Shown here: positions 33,764 through 41,754 of the stretch, piece by piece
Numbering within the stretch: position 1 is the stretch's first letter
Layout: the number at the start of each line of letters is the position of its first letter
DNA from: an uncultured Hymenobacter sp.
GTDB taxonomy: Bacteria; Bacteroidota; Bacteroidia; Cytophagales; Hymenobacteraceae
DNA: 64,000 nucleotides
NCBI GenBank assembly: GCA_913776615.1
Contig: CAJYPK010000048.1
Location: 62,001-126,000 of the forward strand
Direction of reading: 5' to 3'
Notes under the pieces: model-generated
The model's database searches: none
Seen by the model: only the letters and a program-made list of their open reading frames with translations
Told to the model about the DNA's origin: nothing
Translations under genes and position numbers: made by a program

Positions 33764-34585
33764 TTATTCCGCTGCCAGCCCGGCGCGCAGCCGCTGGAAA
33801 TACTCCGCCGACAGCCGCAGCCGGCTGCCGTACCAGCTGAACAGCTCGCCGTCCACCACCTGGATTTTCGCCGCCGGGCAAAGCTCTTGAAATTCAGTCC
33901 GGTGCTTTTCCCCAAACGGATACGGCTCCGACGACAAAAAAATATGCTCGGGCGCGGCGGCGGCAAGCTGCTCCGGCGTTATCTCCGGGTAGCGCCCGAG
34001 GCCCGCAAACGCGTTGCGAAAGCCCGCCCGCCGCAGCATGTCGTCGATAAACGTGCCGCTGGCCGCCACCATGTACGGTTTGCGCCAGATGAAATACGCG
34101 ACCGACGCGGAAGGCGCAGCCGCCAAACGCAGTCTATCGAACGAATACTTTATTTCGGCCGCCAGCGGTTCCGCCAGGTGAGCCTTGCCCGTGAGGTCAC
34201 CCACGCGGCGGATCATGTCCAGCGCCTCCGGCAGCGTGGTGATGTCGCTCAGCCACACCGGGAAATGTCGTGCTAGCTGCGCGATGCCCTCCTGATAATT
34301 CTCCTCCTTATTCCCGATAATTAAATCGGGCTGGGCGGCTTTTATTTTAGTGAAATCAAAATTCTTGGTGCCGCCGATTACGCTGGCCGAATGACGGGCC
34401 GTAGGCGGGTGAATGCAGAATTTAGTTACGCCCACTACACGGTCACCCAGCCCTAGGTCGAATAGTAATTCCGTTTGCGAGGGCACCAGCGATACAATGC
34501 GTTGCGGGGGGAAAGGGAGGGTGACGCGGCGACCTAATTGATCGGTAACGGTAAGCTGCCGCGCAGGAGTAGGGAGGGCGTCCAT
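33764..34585 (-). CDS. Helical-backbone metal receptor, BtuF-like
   Basis: 273 residues. It starts MDALPTPARQLTVTDQLGRR, then VTLPFPPQRIVSLVPSQTEL, the usual opening of cobalamin or siderophore binding proteins (PF01497 fold). Further matches are DLGLGDRVVGVTKFCIHPP and AAAPEHIFLSSEPYPFGEKH. The family normally acts in the periplasm with a BtuCD-type permease, but here there is no signal peptide and no permease gene nearby. Either the start is missed upstream, where a repeat now lies, or the protein works in the cytosol. It lies 42 bases upstream of the dienelactone hydrolase gene. Confidence 0.82.
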   Translation of the reverse strand: MDALPTPARQLTVTDQLGRRVTLPFPPQRIVSLVPSQTELLFDLGLGDRVVGVTKFCIHPPTARHSASVIGGTKNFDFTKIKAAQPDLIIGNKEENYQEGIAQLARHFPVWLSDITTLPEALDMIRRVGDLTGKAHLAEPLAAEIKYSFDRLRLAAAPSASVAYFIWRKPYMVAASGTFIDDMLRRAGFRNAFAGLGRYPEITPEQLAAAAPEHIFLSSEPYPFGEKHRTEFQELCPAAKIQVVDGELFSWYGSRLRLSAEYFQRLRAGLAAE

Positions 34586-34594
34586 CTAAAAACG

Positions 34595-34675
34595 GTCATC
34601 CTGAGCTTGCGAAGGATCTTATGCCAGCCGAGCGGATCGGGCAGACACAGAATTCCTTCGCAAGCTCAGGATGAC
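34595..34675. repeat. Inverted repeat, family A variant
   Basis: Arms gtcatcctgagcttgcgaag and the inverse; the variant carries compensating changes (gctgag to cctgag, agcat to ggatc). It starts 10 bases upstream of the BtuF-like start codon. Confidence 0.75.
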
Positions 34676-34693
34676 AGGAGTTAAGCCAGAAAA

Positions 34694-35764
34694 CTAGTTG
34701 AAATACCGGAAATCGTGCCCGTCCTCAATGCGCAGCAGCGTTTCGTAGATGAGGCGCGTCACGCTGTCCACGTCGTCCTTGTGCACCGTCTCGACGGTGG
34801 TGTGCATATACTTGAGCGGCAGCGAAATGAGCGCCGAAGCCACGCCCGCCCCCGAATAGGCGAAGGCGTCGGTATCGGTGCCGGTGGCGCGGGTGGCGGC
34901 GGCGCGCTGGAAGGGAATGTCCGTTTCCTTGGCGGTATTGATAATCAAGTCGCGCAGGTTGTTCTGCACCGCCGGGCCGTAGGTAATAACCGGACCCTTA
35001 CCGCAGAAAATATCGCCGCTGGTTTTCTTCTCGTACATCGGCGACTGCGTGTCGTGGGTCACGTCGGTGATGATTGCCACGTCGGGATTGATGCGGTGGG
35101 CCACCATCTCGGCGCCGCGCAATCCGATTTCTTCCTGCACCGCGTTCACGATGTAGAGGCCGAAGGGCAGTTTCTTACCGTTCTCCTTCAGCATGCGGGC
35201 CACCTCGGCAATCATGAAGCCGCCCACGCGGTTGTCGAGCGCCCGGCCCACGTAGTACTTATCGTTGAGCACCGTAAACTCGTCCTCAAACGTCACCACC
35301 GAGCCCACGTGAATGCCCATTTCGGCCACCTCGTCGGCGCTGCTGGCCCCGCAGTCCAGAAAAATCGTTTCGATGGTCGGGGCCTTGTCGTTTTCCGTCT
35401 TGCGCACGTGAATGGCCGGCCAGCCGAACACGGCTTTCACAATGCCCTTCTCGCCGAAAATATTCACCCGCTTGCTCGGGGCCACCAGCGCATCGGAGCC
35501 GCCATTGCGGCGCAAATACAAGTAACCTTCCTTGGTGATGTAATTTACGAAGTAAGAAATCTCGTCGGCGTGCGCCTCGATAACGACTTTATACTTCGCC
35601 TCGGGGTTGATGACGCCCACCACCGTGCCGTACGTATCGACAAAATACTCGTCGATGTAGGGCTTGATGTACTCCAGCCACAGCTTCTGGCCTTCTTTCT
35701 CGAAGCCGGTGGGCGAGGGGTTGTTCAGGTATTTTTCAAGAAAAGCAAATGATTCGGGACGCAT
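34694..35764 (-). CDS. M42 family metallopeptidase (tetrahedral aminopeptidase type)
   Basis: 356 residues from the ATG at 35764; a longer frame would read through a repeat. Metal ligands appear as in M42/FrvX: His in EAHADEISY near residue 65, Asp in GRALDNRVGG, the Glu pair in VQEEIGLRGAE, Asp in ITDVTHDTQSP, and His in MHTTVETVHKDD near the end. These enzymes form large tetrahedral complexes and trim peptides from the N-terminus in the cytosol. The upstream element at 35774 leaves a leader of only about 10 bases. Confidence 0.92.
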   Translation of the reverse strand: MRPESFAFLEKYLNNPSPTGFEKEGQKLWLEYIKPYIDEYFVDTYGTVVGVINPEAKYKVVIEAHADEISYFVNYITKEGYLYLRRNGGSDALVAPSKRVNIFGEKGIVKAVFGWPAIHVRKTENDKAPTIETIFLDCGASSADEVAEMGIHVGSVVTFEDEFTVLNDKYYVGRALDNRVGGFMIAEVARMLKENGKKLPFGLYIVNAVQEEIGLRGAEMVAHRINPDVAIITDVTHDTQSPMYEKKTSGDIFCGKGPVITYGPAVQNNLRDLIINTAKETDIPFQRAAATRATGTDTDAFAYSGAGVASALISLPLKYMHTTVETVHKDDVDSVTRLIYETLLRIEDGHDFRYFN

Positions 35765-35773
35765 GGGCAAATT

Positions 35774-35871
35774 ATTTTCGCACAGAGTTGAGGGGAGTAA
35801 AAGGAGTTTCACCGAGTGAGAGTAAAAAGCTCCGTGCAACTCCTTTTACTCCTTTGACTCTGTGCGAAAAT
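35774..35871. repeat. Inverted repeat abutting the pccB stop codon (family J)
   Basis: The arms attttcgcacagagt and ggagtaaaaggagtt pair with their inverse with a few mismatches. The right end touches the TAA of the carboxylase gene (35872-35874), and the left end is 10 bases from the M42 start. Confidence 0.75.
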
Positions 35872-37446
35872 TTACAGCGGAATGTTACCGTGCTTTTTAC
35901 GCGGCAAGGTATCCACTTTATTTTCCAGCATCTTAAAGGCGCGAATTAATTTCTGGCGCGTCTGCGAGGGCATAATTACCTCGTCGACGAAGCCGCGGTG
36001 GGCGGCGCGGTAGGGCGTGGCAAATTTCTGCTGGTACTCGTCCACCTTTTCCTGGAGCTTGGCCTCGGGGTCTTCGGCGGCGGCGATTTCGCGCTTGAAG
36101 ATGATTTCGGCCGCGCCCTTGGCCCCCATTACCGCGATTTCGGCGGTGGGCCAGGCAAAGTTGAGGTCGGCCCCGATGTGCTTGGAGTTCATCACGTCGT
36201 AGGCCCCGCCGTAGGCCTTGCGGGTGATAACGGTAATGCGCGGCACGGTGGCTTCGCAGAAGGCGTAGAGCAGCTTCGCGCCGTTGGTGATGATGCCGCG
36301 CCATTCCTGGTCGGTGCCGGGCAGGAAGCCGGGCACGTCTTCGAGCACGAGCAGCGGAATATTGAACGAGTCGCAGAACCGCACGAAGCGGGCGGCCTTG
36401 GTGCTGGCGTTGATGTCGAGCACGCCGGCGAGCACCGCCGGCTGGTTGCCCACGATGCCGATGCTGCGGCCCGCCAGCCGCGCAAAGCCCACCACGATGT
36501 TTTCGGCGAAGTTCTGGTGCACCTCCATAAACGAGTCGGCATCAATCAGTCCCTCAATCACTTCGCGGATGTCGTAGGGCTGGTTGGCGTTGTCGGGAAT
36601 GAGCGAGTCGAGGGCCGGGCGGCTTTCATCCTGGCCGGCCTCGTAGGCCACGGCGGGGGCGGTTTCCTCGCAGTTCTGGGGCATGTAGCTCAGCAGCTGC
36701 TTGAGCTGCTGAATGATAACGACCTCGTTGGGAGCCGTGAAGTGCGTAACGCCGCTCTTGGCCGAGTGGGTGCTGGCCCCGCCGAGCTCCTCGCTGGTCA
36801 CGTTTTCGTGGGTCACGGTCTTCACCACGTTGGGGCCGGTCACGAACATGTAGCTCGTGTTTTCGACCATCAGGATGAAGTCCGTAATGGCCGGCGAGTA
36901 CACCGCGCCGCCCGCGCACGGCCCCATAATGGCCGAGAGCTGCGGCACCACGCCGCTGGCCAGGGTATTCTTATAAAAGATGTCGGCGTAGCCGCCGAGG
37001 CTTACCACGCCTTCCTGGATGCGCGCCCCGCCCGAGTCGTTGAGGCCGATTACCGGCGCGCCGTTTTTCATGGCCAGATCCATGATTTTCACGATTTTCT
37101 CGGCGTGGGTCTCGCTCAGCGAGCCGCCGAAGACCGTGAAATCCTGCGAGAAGACGTAGACCAGGCGGCCGTGCACGGTGCCGTAGCCAGTGACTACGCC
37201 ATCGCCGAGGTAGTATTCTTTATCAAGGCCGAAGTCCTTGGCGCGGTGCATCACAAACTTGCCGATTTCCTCGAACGAGCCCTCATCGAGCAGCAGGTCA
37301 ATGCGTTCGCGGGCGGTGAGCTTGCCTTTCTTGTGCTGGGCGTCGATGCGGGCCTGGCCCCCGCCGAGCAGGGCTTCCTGATTTTTGGCGGCGAGCAGCT
37401 CGGTTTTGGAGAGGGTGGGGTGGGTGGCGGCGTGGGGATCAGCCAT
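35872..37446 (-). CDS. pccB: Acyl-CoA carboxylase beta subunit (propionyl-CoA carboxylase type)
   Basis: 524 residues from the ATG at 37446. The carboxyltransferase N-half has GKLTARERIDLLLDEGSFEE and the acyl-CoA pocket GLNDSGGARIQEGV. The C-half has the biotin pocket motif VLEDVPGFLPGTDQEWRGII and TRKAYGGAYDVMNSK. It moves CO2 from biotin to propionyl- or acetyl-CoA with an alpha subunit that is not in this window. The TACATTTG box at 37488-37495 matches the -7 consensus; its TA is part of the first bases of a GTAG repeat. The stop codon abuts another repeat. Confidence 0.95.
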   Translation of the reverse strand: MADPHAATHPTLSKTELLAAKNQEALLGGGQARIDAQHKKGKLTARERIDLLLDEGSFEEIGKFVMHRAKDFGLDKEYYLGDGVVTGYGTVHGRLVYVFSQDFTVFGGSLSETHAEKIVKIMDLAMKNGAPVIGLNDSGGARIQEGVVSLGGYADIFYKNTLASGVVPQLSAIMGPCAGGAVYSPAITDFILMVENTSYMFVTGPNVVKTVTHENVTSEELGGASTHSAKSGVTHFTAPNEVVIIQQLKQLLSYMPQNCEETAPAVAYEAGQDESRPALDSLIPDNANQPYDIREVIEGLIDADSFMEVHQNFAENIVVGFARLAGRSIGIVGNQPAVLAGVLDINASTKAARFVRFCDSFNIPLLVLEDVPGFLPGTDQEWRGIITNGAKLLYAFCEATVPRITVITRKAYGGAYDVMNSKHIGADLNFAWPTAEIAVMGAKGAAEIIFKREIAAAEDPEAKLQEKVDEYQQKFATPYRAAHRGFVDEVIMPSQTRQKLIRAFKMLENKVDTLPRKKHGNIPL

Positions 37447-37492
37447 TGGGGAGAGCGGAGGAGTTGGGGTAACTTTCAGTTGAAGCCCAAAT

Positions 37493-37570
37493 GTAGCGCG
37501 GACTTTGTAGTCCGCGTCCGCCCGCCGAGCCGCTACCACCCGCAAACGTGGCCTACGAAGTCCGCGCTAC
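37493..37570. repeat. Inverted pair of GTAG-hairpin repeats (family C)
   Basis: Left copy GTAG-CGCGGACT-TTGT-AGTCCGCG, a perfect 8-bp stem. Right copy, on the opposite strand, GTAG-CGCGGACT-TCGT-AGgCCaCG. The pair spans the gap between pccB and the AlkA-like gene; its final CTAC is directly followed by the stop codon of the latter (37571-37573). Confidence 0.8.
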
Positions 37571-38248
37571 TCAGTCCCAGCCCAGGTCAGCATTGATGGG
37601 CGGCGTAGGATCGAGCGAGCGCCACAAATACTTACAAGCCAGCGAGCGGTAGGGCCGCCAGGGCTCGGCCAGCGCCAGCATTTTCTTGTGCAGGGCGCGG
37701 CCGGTTTCCTCCAGGCCGTAGAGCTTGCGCATGGCATTCTGAATGCCCAGGTCGCCCTCGCTGAAAACGTCGGGCTGGTCGAGGGCAAACATTTGCAGCA
37801 TCTGGGCGGTCCAGCGGCCCACACCCCGGATGGCGGTGAGGTGCTTGGTAAACGCCTCCTCGTCGAGCTGGCTCAGGTGCTCGTAGTCGAGCAGGCCGCG
37901 CTCCTGGTAGTCGGCAATGGCCTTGAGGTAGCTGATTTTTTGGCGCGACAAGCCCGCCTCGCGCAGCTCGTCTTCTTCCAGGCGCAGCACCTCGCGGGGC
38001 TCGGGGTAGCCATCGGGCCGGAACAGCGCCGTGAAGCGCCGCCAGATGGCCGCCGCCGCCTTGGTCGAAATCTGCTGGCTCACGATGGCGCGCAGCAGCG
38101 CCAGGTACAGGTCTTCGTGGGCGGCGGGGCGCACCGGGCCGGCCACGCGGGCAATGGCCTGGGCCAGAACGGGGTCGGCCTGGCGCAGGTGGGCCAGCGC
38201 GGCGGCGTGCCAGTGGGGTTCGGTTTCGGGAGAGATAGGAGCGGGCAT
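37571..38248 (-). CDS. DNA-3-methyladenine glycosylase, AlkA/HhH-GPD family
   Basis: 225 residues. The helix-hairpin-helix is LTAIRGVGRWTAQMLQMFAL (near residue 135), and the catalytic Asp lies about 15 residues later in VFSEGDLGIQNAMRKLYG. It ends in the short C-terminal segment YLWRSLD typical of bacterial AlkA-like enzymes. It removes alkylated bases from DNA, the first step of base-excision repair. It has no Cys cluster, so it is not an EndoIII-type enzyme. It is 16 bases behind the phosphatase gene and probably in the same transcript. Its stop codon abuts a GTAG repeat pair. Confidence 0.9.
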   Translation of the reverse strand: MPAPISPETEPHWHAAALAHLRQADPVLAQAIARVAGPVRPAAHEDLYLALLRAIVSQQISTKAAAAIWRRFTALFRPDGYPEPREVLRLEEDELREAGLSRQKISYLKAIADYQERGLLDYEHLSQLDEEAFTKHLTAIRGVGRWTAQMLQMFALDQPDVFSEGDLGIQNAMRKLYGLEETGRALHKKMLALAEPWRPYRSLACKYLWRSLDPTPPINADLGWD

Positions 38249-38264
38249 AGAAATAGAATAAGAA

Positions 38265-38924
38265 TCAGGCTTTTTGAAAATCAGCGGCGTGCGTGGGCAC
38301 GGCGACCGTTTCGAGCAGCTCGCCGGTTTCGCTCAGGCGCAGGGCGGTGAGAAAGTGGCCGTCGGCCGCGCCGGTATCGAGGTAGATGGCGTTGGCCGCC
38401 GCCACGTGCTCGGGCCGGTGGTGGGCGGTGGGTGTGTGGCCCACCACTTGCAGCTGGCCGGTGTGGCGCAGCGGCCCGCGCCGCCACAGTACGCCCTCGG
38501 AGCTGGCGGGGTCGAGCGGGGCAAACACGTCGGCAAAGCCGGCGTGGGAAAAGAGCAGGTAGTCGTTTTGCCAGCACAGCGGCCGCTGGCTCAGCCAGCT
38601 GGCGTGCGGGGCCAGCCACTGCCGGTAGCGCTGGTACTGCTGCATGGTAGCGCGCCCACCCCAGCCCAGCCAGGCTTTGTAGGGGCCGTCGGCCCCCAGG
38701 TGCTCGGCCATGGCCCAGTCGTGGTTGCCTTTCAGGAAGATGGTTTTATCCGGAAAATCCAGGCTGAGCTGGCGGCACAGCTCGACTACTTCGGGGGAGT
38801 AGTTGCCGCGGTCTACGAGGTCGCCGAGCTGTACCAGGATTTCCTCGGCGGGTCGCCAGTGGGTCAGCAGCTCGCGGAAAGTGTGCAGGCAGCCGTGGAC
38901 ATCGGCAAGTACAAAAAAATTCAT
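38265..38924 (-). CDS. Metallophosphoesterase, PrpA/ApaH-like
   Basis: 219 residues. The di-metal motifs are ADVHGCLHTF (D-x-H), QLGDLVDRGNYS (GDxxDRG), LKGNHDWAM (GNHD), and late His residues in FSHAGFADVF and VVGHTPTAHH. The order and spacing match bacterial Ser/Thr protein phosphatases and diadenosine tetraphosphatases. The substrate cannot be told from sequence alone. It starts the leftward pair with the AlkA-like gene. Confidence 0.88.
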   Translation of the reverse strand: MNFFVLADVHGCLHTFRELLTHWRPAEEILVQLGDLVDRGNYSPEVVELCRQLSLDFPDKTIFLKGNHDWAMAEHLGADGPYKAWLGWGGRATMQQYQRYRQWLAPHASWLSQRPLCWQNDYLLFSHAGFADVFAPLDPASSEGVLWRRGPLRHTGQLQVVGHTPTAHHRPEHVAAANAIYLDTGAADGHFLTALRLSETGELLETVAVPTHAADFQKA

Positions 38925-38975
38925 AGGCTATTCTGAACAGCAATACCCGCGCCAGAGTGCCCATAAAAAGCGCTT

Positions 38976-40277
38976 TTAGCTATCGGGAGTGGCCTTTTCT
39001 GCCAACTGGCTAGGGGACAAGGGAGTGGGCTGGCCAACCCCCAGCCAGCGCACCAGCGGCCCGATGGTCAGCCCCTGCCCAATAATAGAAAACACTACAA
39101 TAACGTATGTAATTCCTACTAGGAGCTCGCGGGGGGCCGAGGCCGGCAAACTCAGGGCCAGCGCTACCGACAGCCCCCCGCGCAGCCCGCCCCAGGTGAG
39201 CACCGGCACGCTGTGCTGCGAGGGCGTAAACAGGCCGCTGCCCCGCAGCGCCAGCAGCGGCAGCCACACCGCCAGCAGCCGCCCCACCAGCACCACCGCG
39301 ATGGCCGCCAGCCCCGCCCACAACATGCCGCTCGTAATGGGTAGCACCAGCGCCTCCAGCCCCACCAGTACGAAGAGCAGGGCGTTGAGAATCTCATCGA
39401 CCAGCTCCCAGAACTTGTGCAGGTAGTCCCGCGACTGCTCGGAAAACATCCCCGCGTAGTGGCTGAAATGCCCGAACAGCAGGCCCGCTACTACCATCGC
39501 CAGCGGCCCCGAGGTGTGCAGGCTGGCCGCCAGGGCCGTGCCGCCCGCCACCAGGGCCAGCGTGAGTAGCACCTCCACTTGGTAGTTATCTATCGAACGC
39601 AGCAGCCACGCCGCGCCCAGGCCCAGCACCGTGCCCAGCGCCACGCCGCCCCCGGCTTCCTGGGCAAATACGGCCAGCGCGTGGCCGAGAGTCACGTCCT
39701 GCGGGCCAAACTGCGCCACTTCCAGCAGTACGACGAACAGCACCACGCCCACGCCATCATTAAACAGCGACTCGCCCACAATCTTTGTTTCCAGGTCTTT
39801 ATCGATATTGGCCTTGGTCAGAATGCTGAGCACCGCCACCGGGTCGGTGGGGGAGATGAGCGCCCCGAACAGCAGGCAGTAGGTCAGCGGCGTGGGTAGC
39901 CCCAGCAGCGGCAGCAGCCCGTACATGGCCCCGCCCACCAGCGCCACGCTCAGCGGCGTACCGATGAGGGCCAGCGTGCCCACCGACCAGCGCAGCCGCC
40001 CCAGCCGCCGGGTATCGACGTGGATGGAGCCGGCAAAGAGCAGAAAGCCCAGCATCACCTGCATCACGAGGGCGCTGAAATCGATGTTGCCCACCGCCCG
40101 TGCCAGGGTCAGCACGGGCGCGACGCCCAGCTGGGCCAGCCCCACCAGCGCGAGTGAGGTCAGGAGCCCCAGCACCATCAGCCCGATGGCAGGCGGCATT
40201 TTAAGAAAGCGGTGGTTGAGGTAAGCGAAGGCGGCGGCCAGTACCAGGAGTAGGGCCAGGGCATTGTATAAATCCAT
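38976..40277 (-). CDS. Sodium:proton antiporter, CPA1/NhaP type
   Basis: 433 residues with about 12 hydrophobic segments. The ion-site motif FGALISPTDPVAVLSIL (near residue 130) and FNDGVGVVLFVVLLEVA (near residue 170) are the conserved ND-type sequences of the CPA1 family. LTWGGLRGGLSVALALSLP lies in the last third. It exchanges Na+ or K+ for H+ across the inner membrane for pH and salt balance. The C-terminal tail is short, without a TrkA or CBS domain. It is a single gene with terminators on the upstream side. Confidence 0.93.
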   Translation of the reverse strand: MDLYNALALLLVLAAAFAYLNHRFLKMPPAIGLMVLGLLTSLALVGLAQLGVAPVLTLARAVGNIDFSALVMQVMLGFLLFAGSIHVDTRRLGRLRWSVGTLALIGTPLSVALVGGAMYGLLPLLGLPTPLTYCLLFGALISPTDPVAVLSILTKANIDKDLETKIVGESLFNDGVGVVLFVVLLEVAQFGPQDVTLGHALAVFAQEAGGGVALGTVLGLGAAWLLRSIDNYQVEVLLTLALVAGGTALAASLHTSGPLAMVVAGLLFGHFSHYAGMFSEQSRDYLHKFWELVDEILNALLFVLVGLEALVLPITSGMLWAGLAAIAVVLVGRLLAVWLPLLALRGSGLFTPSQHSVPVLTWGGLRGGLSVALALSLPASAPRELLVGITYVIVVFSIIGQGLTIGPLVRWLGVGQPTPLSPSQLAEKATPDS

Positions 40278-40291
40278 GCGTAAAAAAGAAA

Positions 40292-40318
40292 GGGCTGCCC
40301 GTCGTACGCAGGCAGCCC
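40292..40318. terminator. Intrinsic terminator
   Basis: gggctgcc, a loop of about 11 bases, ggcagccc, flanked by A- and T-poor sequence on one side and aaaaaag on the other. It lies between the aldolase gene and the antiporter gene. Confidence 0.65.
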
Positions 40319-40349
40319 CGGCAAATAAAGAAGGGAGTCGGCCGCTGCG

Positions 40350-41378
40350 CTAATTGGCCAGCTCCGGCAGGGCCGCGACGACCCGGTGCAGCATTTCCTC
40401 GCTTACGTCGAGGTGCGTCACGAAGCGTACCCAGCTCCCGCCGAAGCCGCTGGCCTTGATGCCCCGCGCTTCGAGCCGCGCCAGAAAATCGGCCACCGTG
40501 AGCCGGCTTTCATCGAGGCGGAAAAGCACGAGGTTGGTTTCCGGCTCCAGGATTTCGGCCACGTAGGGCAGGGGGCGCAGCGCCGCGGCCAGCCGGGCGG
40601 CGGCGCGGTGGTCGTCGGCCAGCCGGGCTACGTGGTGGTCCAGGGCGTAGAGCCCGGCCGCCGCCAGGTAGCCCGCCTGTCGCCAGCCCCCGCCAAACAG
40701 CTTGCGCAGCCGCTTGCAGCCGGTAATAAACTCCTGCGTGCCCAGCAGCACCGAGCCCACCGGCGCACCCAGCCCCTTGCTCAGGCATACCGAGATGGAG
40801 TCGAACAGCCGGCAGTAGTCCTCGCTACGCTGCCCGGTGGCTACTAAGGCATTGAAAATGCGCGCCCCGTCGAGGTGCAGCGCCAGGCCTTGCTTTTTGG
40901 TGAACGCCGCGATTTCCTCCAAAGCCGACCAAGTATAGCAGCTGCCGCCGCCGCGGTTGTGGGTGTTTTCGAGGCACACGAGGCGGGTGGTGGGGTAATG
41001 CACGTTGCCGACCGGGCGCACGGCCCCGGCGATCTGGCTGGCCGTGAGGCGGCCCCGCTCGCCGGGCAGCAGGGCCACCGAGGCCCGGGCGTGGTGCATG
41101 ATGCCGCCGACTTCCCACAGGTACACGTGGGCCGTCGCCTCGCAGATAACCTCCGAAACCGGCGCGCAGTGCGCCATGATGGCCAGTTGGTTGGTCATCG
41201 TGCCGGAGGGGCAGAACAACCCAGCTTCCATGCCGAAGCGGGCGGCCAGGCGGGTTTCCAGCTCGCGCACGGTGGGGTCTTCGTCATACACGTCGTCGCC
41301 CACGGCGGCGGCCTGCATGGCGGCCAGCATGGCCGGGGTGGGGCGCGTTACGGTGTCGGAGCGCAGGTCGATGGTCAT
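40350..41378 (-). CDS. ltaE: Low-specificity L-threonine aldolase
   Basis: 342 residues from the ATG at 41378. It starts MTIDLRSDTVTRPTPAMLAA, the family signature. PLP contacts are in FCPSGTMTNQLA and LHLDGARIFNAL, and the PLP lysine is in SVCLSKGLGAPVGS near residue 200. It cleaves threonine or allo-threonine to glycine and acetaldehyde in the cytosol. It is a single-gene unit between a terminator and a family F repeat. Confidence 0.93.
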   Translation of the reverse strand: MTIDLRSDTVTRPTPAMLAAMQAAAVGDDVYDEDPTVRELETRLAARFGMEAGLFCPSGTMTNQLAIMAHCAPVSEVICEATAHVYLWEVGGIMHHARASVALLPGERGRLTASQIAGAVRPVGNVHYPTTRLVCLENTHNRGGGSCYTWSALEEIAAFTKKQGLALHLDGARIFNALVATGQRSEDYCRLFDSISVCLSKGLGAPVGSVLLGTQEFITGCKRLRKLFGGGWRQAGYLAAAGLYALDHHVARLADDHRAAARLAAALRPLPYVAEILEPETNLVLFRLDESRLTVADFLARLEARGIKASGFGGSWVRFVTHLDVSEEMLHRVVAALPELAN

Positions 41379-41404
41379 AAAAATAAAGCTATTAGGCGGA
41401 AAGC

Positions 41405-41478
41405 GGCTAGCTGTTAGCTTTAGTAAAGAGGCTGTTAACAAAATGAGCGCTAACAGCTAGCAGCTAAAAGCTAACGGC
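41405..41478. repeat. ttagctgttagc inverted repeat (family F), copy 2
   Basis: ggctagctgttagcttta at the left and taacagctagcagctaaaag at the right form an inverted pair. It has the same units as at 18827-18860. Confidence 0.65.
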
Positions 41479-41490
41479 TTCGGAATTAGG

Positions 41491-41522
41491 TTTGCGATTT
41501 CAAAAGTAGCGCCTTATTTTTG
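41491..41522 (+). promoter_or_regulatory. Bacteroidota-type promoter for the slippage gene
   Basis: TTTG at 41491-41494, a spacer of 20 bases, then TATTTTTG at 41515-41522 fully match the -33/-7 consensus. The predicted start near 41529 leaves a leader of about 43 bases before the ATG at 41572. Confidence 0.7.
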
Positions 41523-41571
41523 CACCTCATTTGCCAGAAGTCCCCCTAGAACTTTAATTGCCCCGGAAATC

Positions 41572-41754
41572 ATGTCCGTTACCCGTCTGAAGCGCAAGCA
41601 CCGCAAAAACATTGCCCGTGCCAACAATGAAACGCGCAAAATCAAGAACTTGCTGCGTACGCCCGTGCTGAAAAACGTGGACCTGGACGAGCTGAAGTCG
41701 CGCTTCGCTACGTCGGCCCCCGGCGCTGAGGCTGAAAAAAAAAGCCTAGCGTAA
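41572..41754 (+). CDS. Small basic protein; zero-frame product of a frameshift gene
   Basis: 60 residues if read without a shift: basic N-terminus (SVTRLKRKHRKNIARANNET), then RKIKNLLRTPVLKNVDLDEL. Unrecognised; the first 45 residues look like a compact charged helical protein. The frame reaches nine consecutive A (41735-41743) at codons Glu-Lys-Lys and stops four codons later (TAA 41752). The -1 frame has UGA codons at 41727 and 41733 immediately before the A run, and after it stays open to 42110. A good promoter precedes the gene. See the separate entry for the extension. Confidence 0.75.
   Translation: MSVTRLKRKHRKNIARANNETRKIKNLLRTPVLKNVDLDELKSRFATSAPGAEAEKKSLA
41735..41743 (+). other. 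A9 slippage site (A_AAA_AAA then G)
   Basis: In the zero frame, codons 41737-41739 and 41740-41742 are AAA AAA, preceded by A and followed by AGC. Moving one base back keeps both Lys anticodons fully paired, as in dnaX-type shifts. Nine A is also long enough for polymerase slippage in bacteria. Downstream bases can form a short GGCC-GAGCC-GGCC stem near 41768-41780. Confidence 0.6.
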
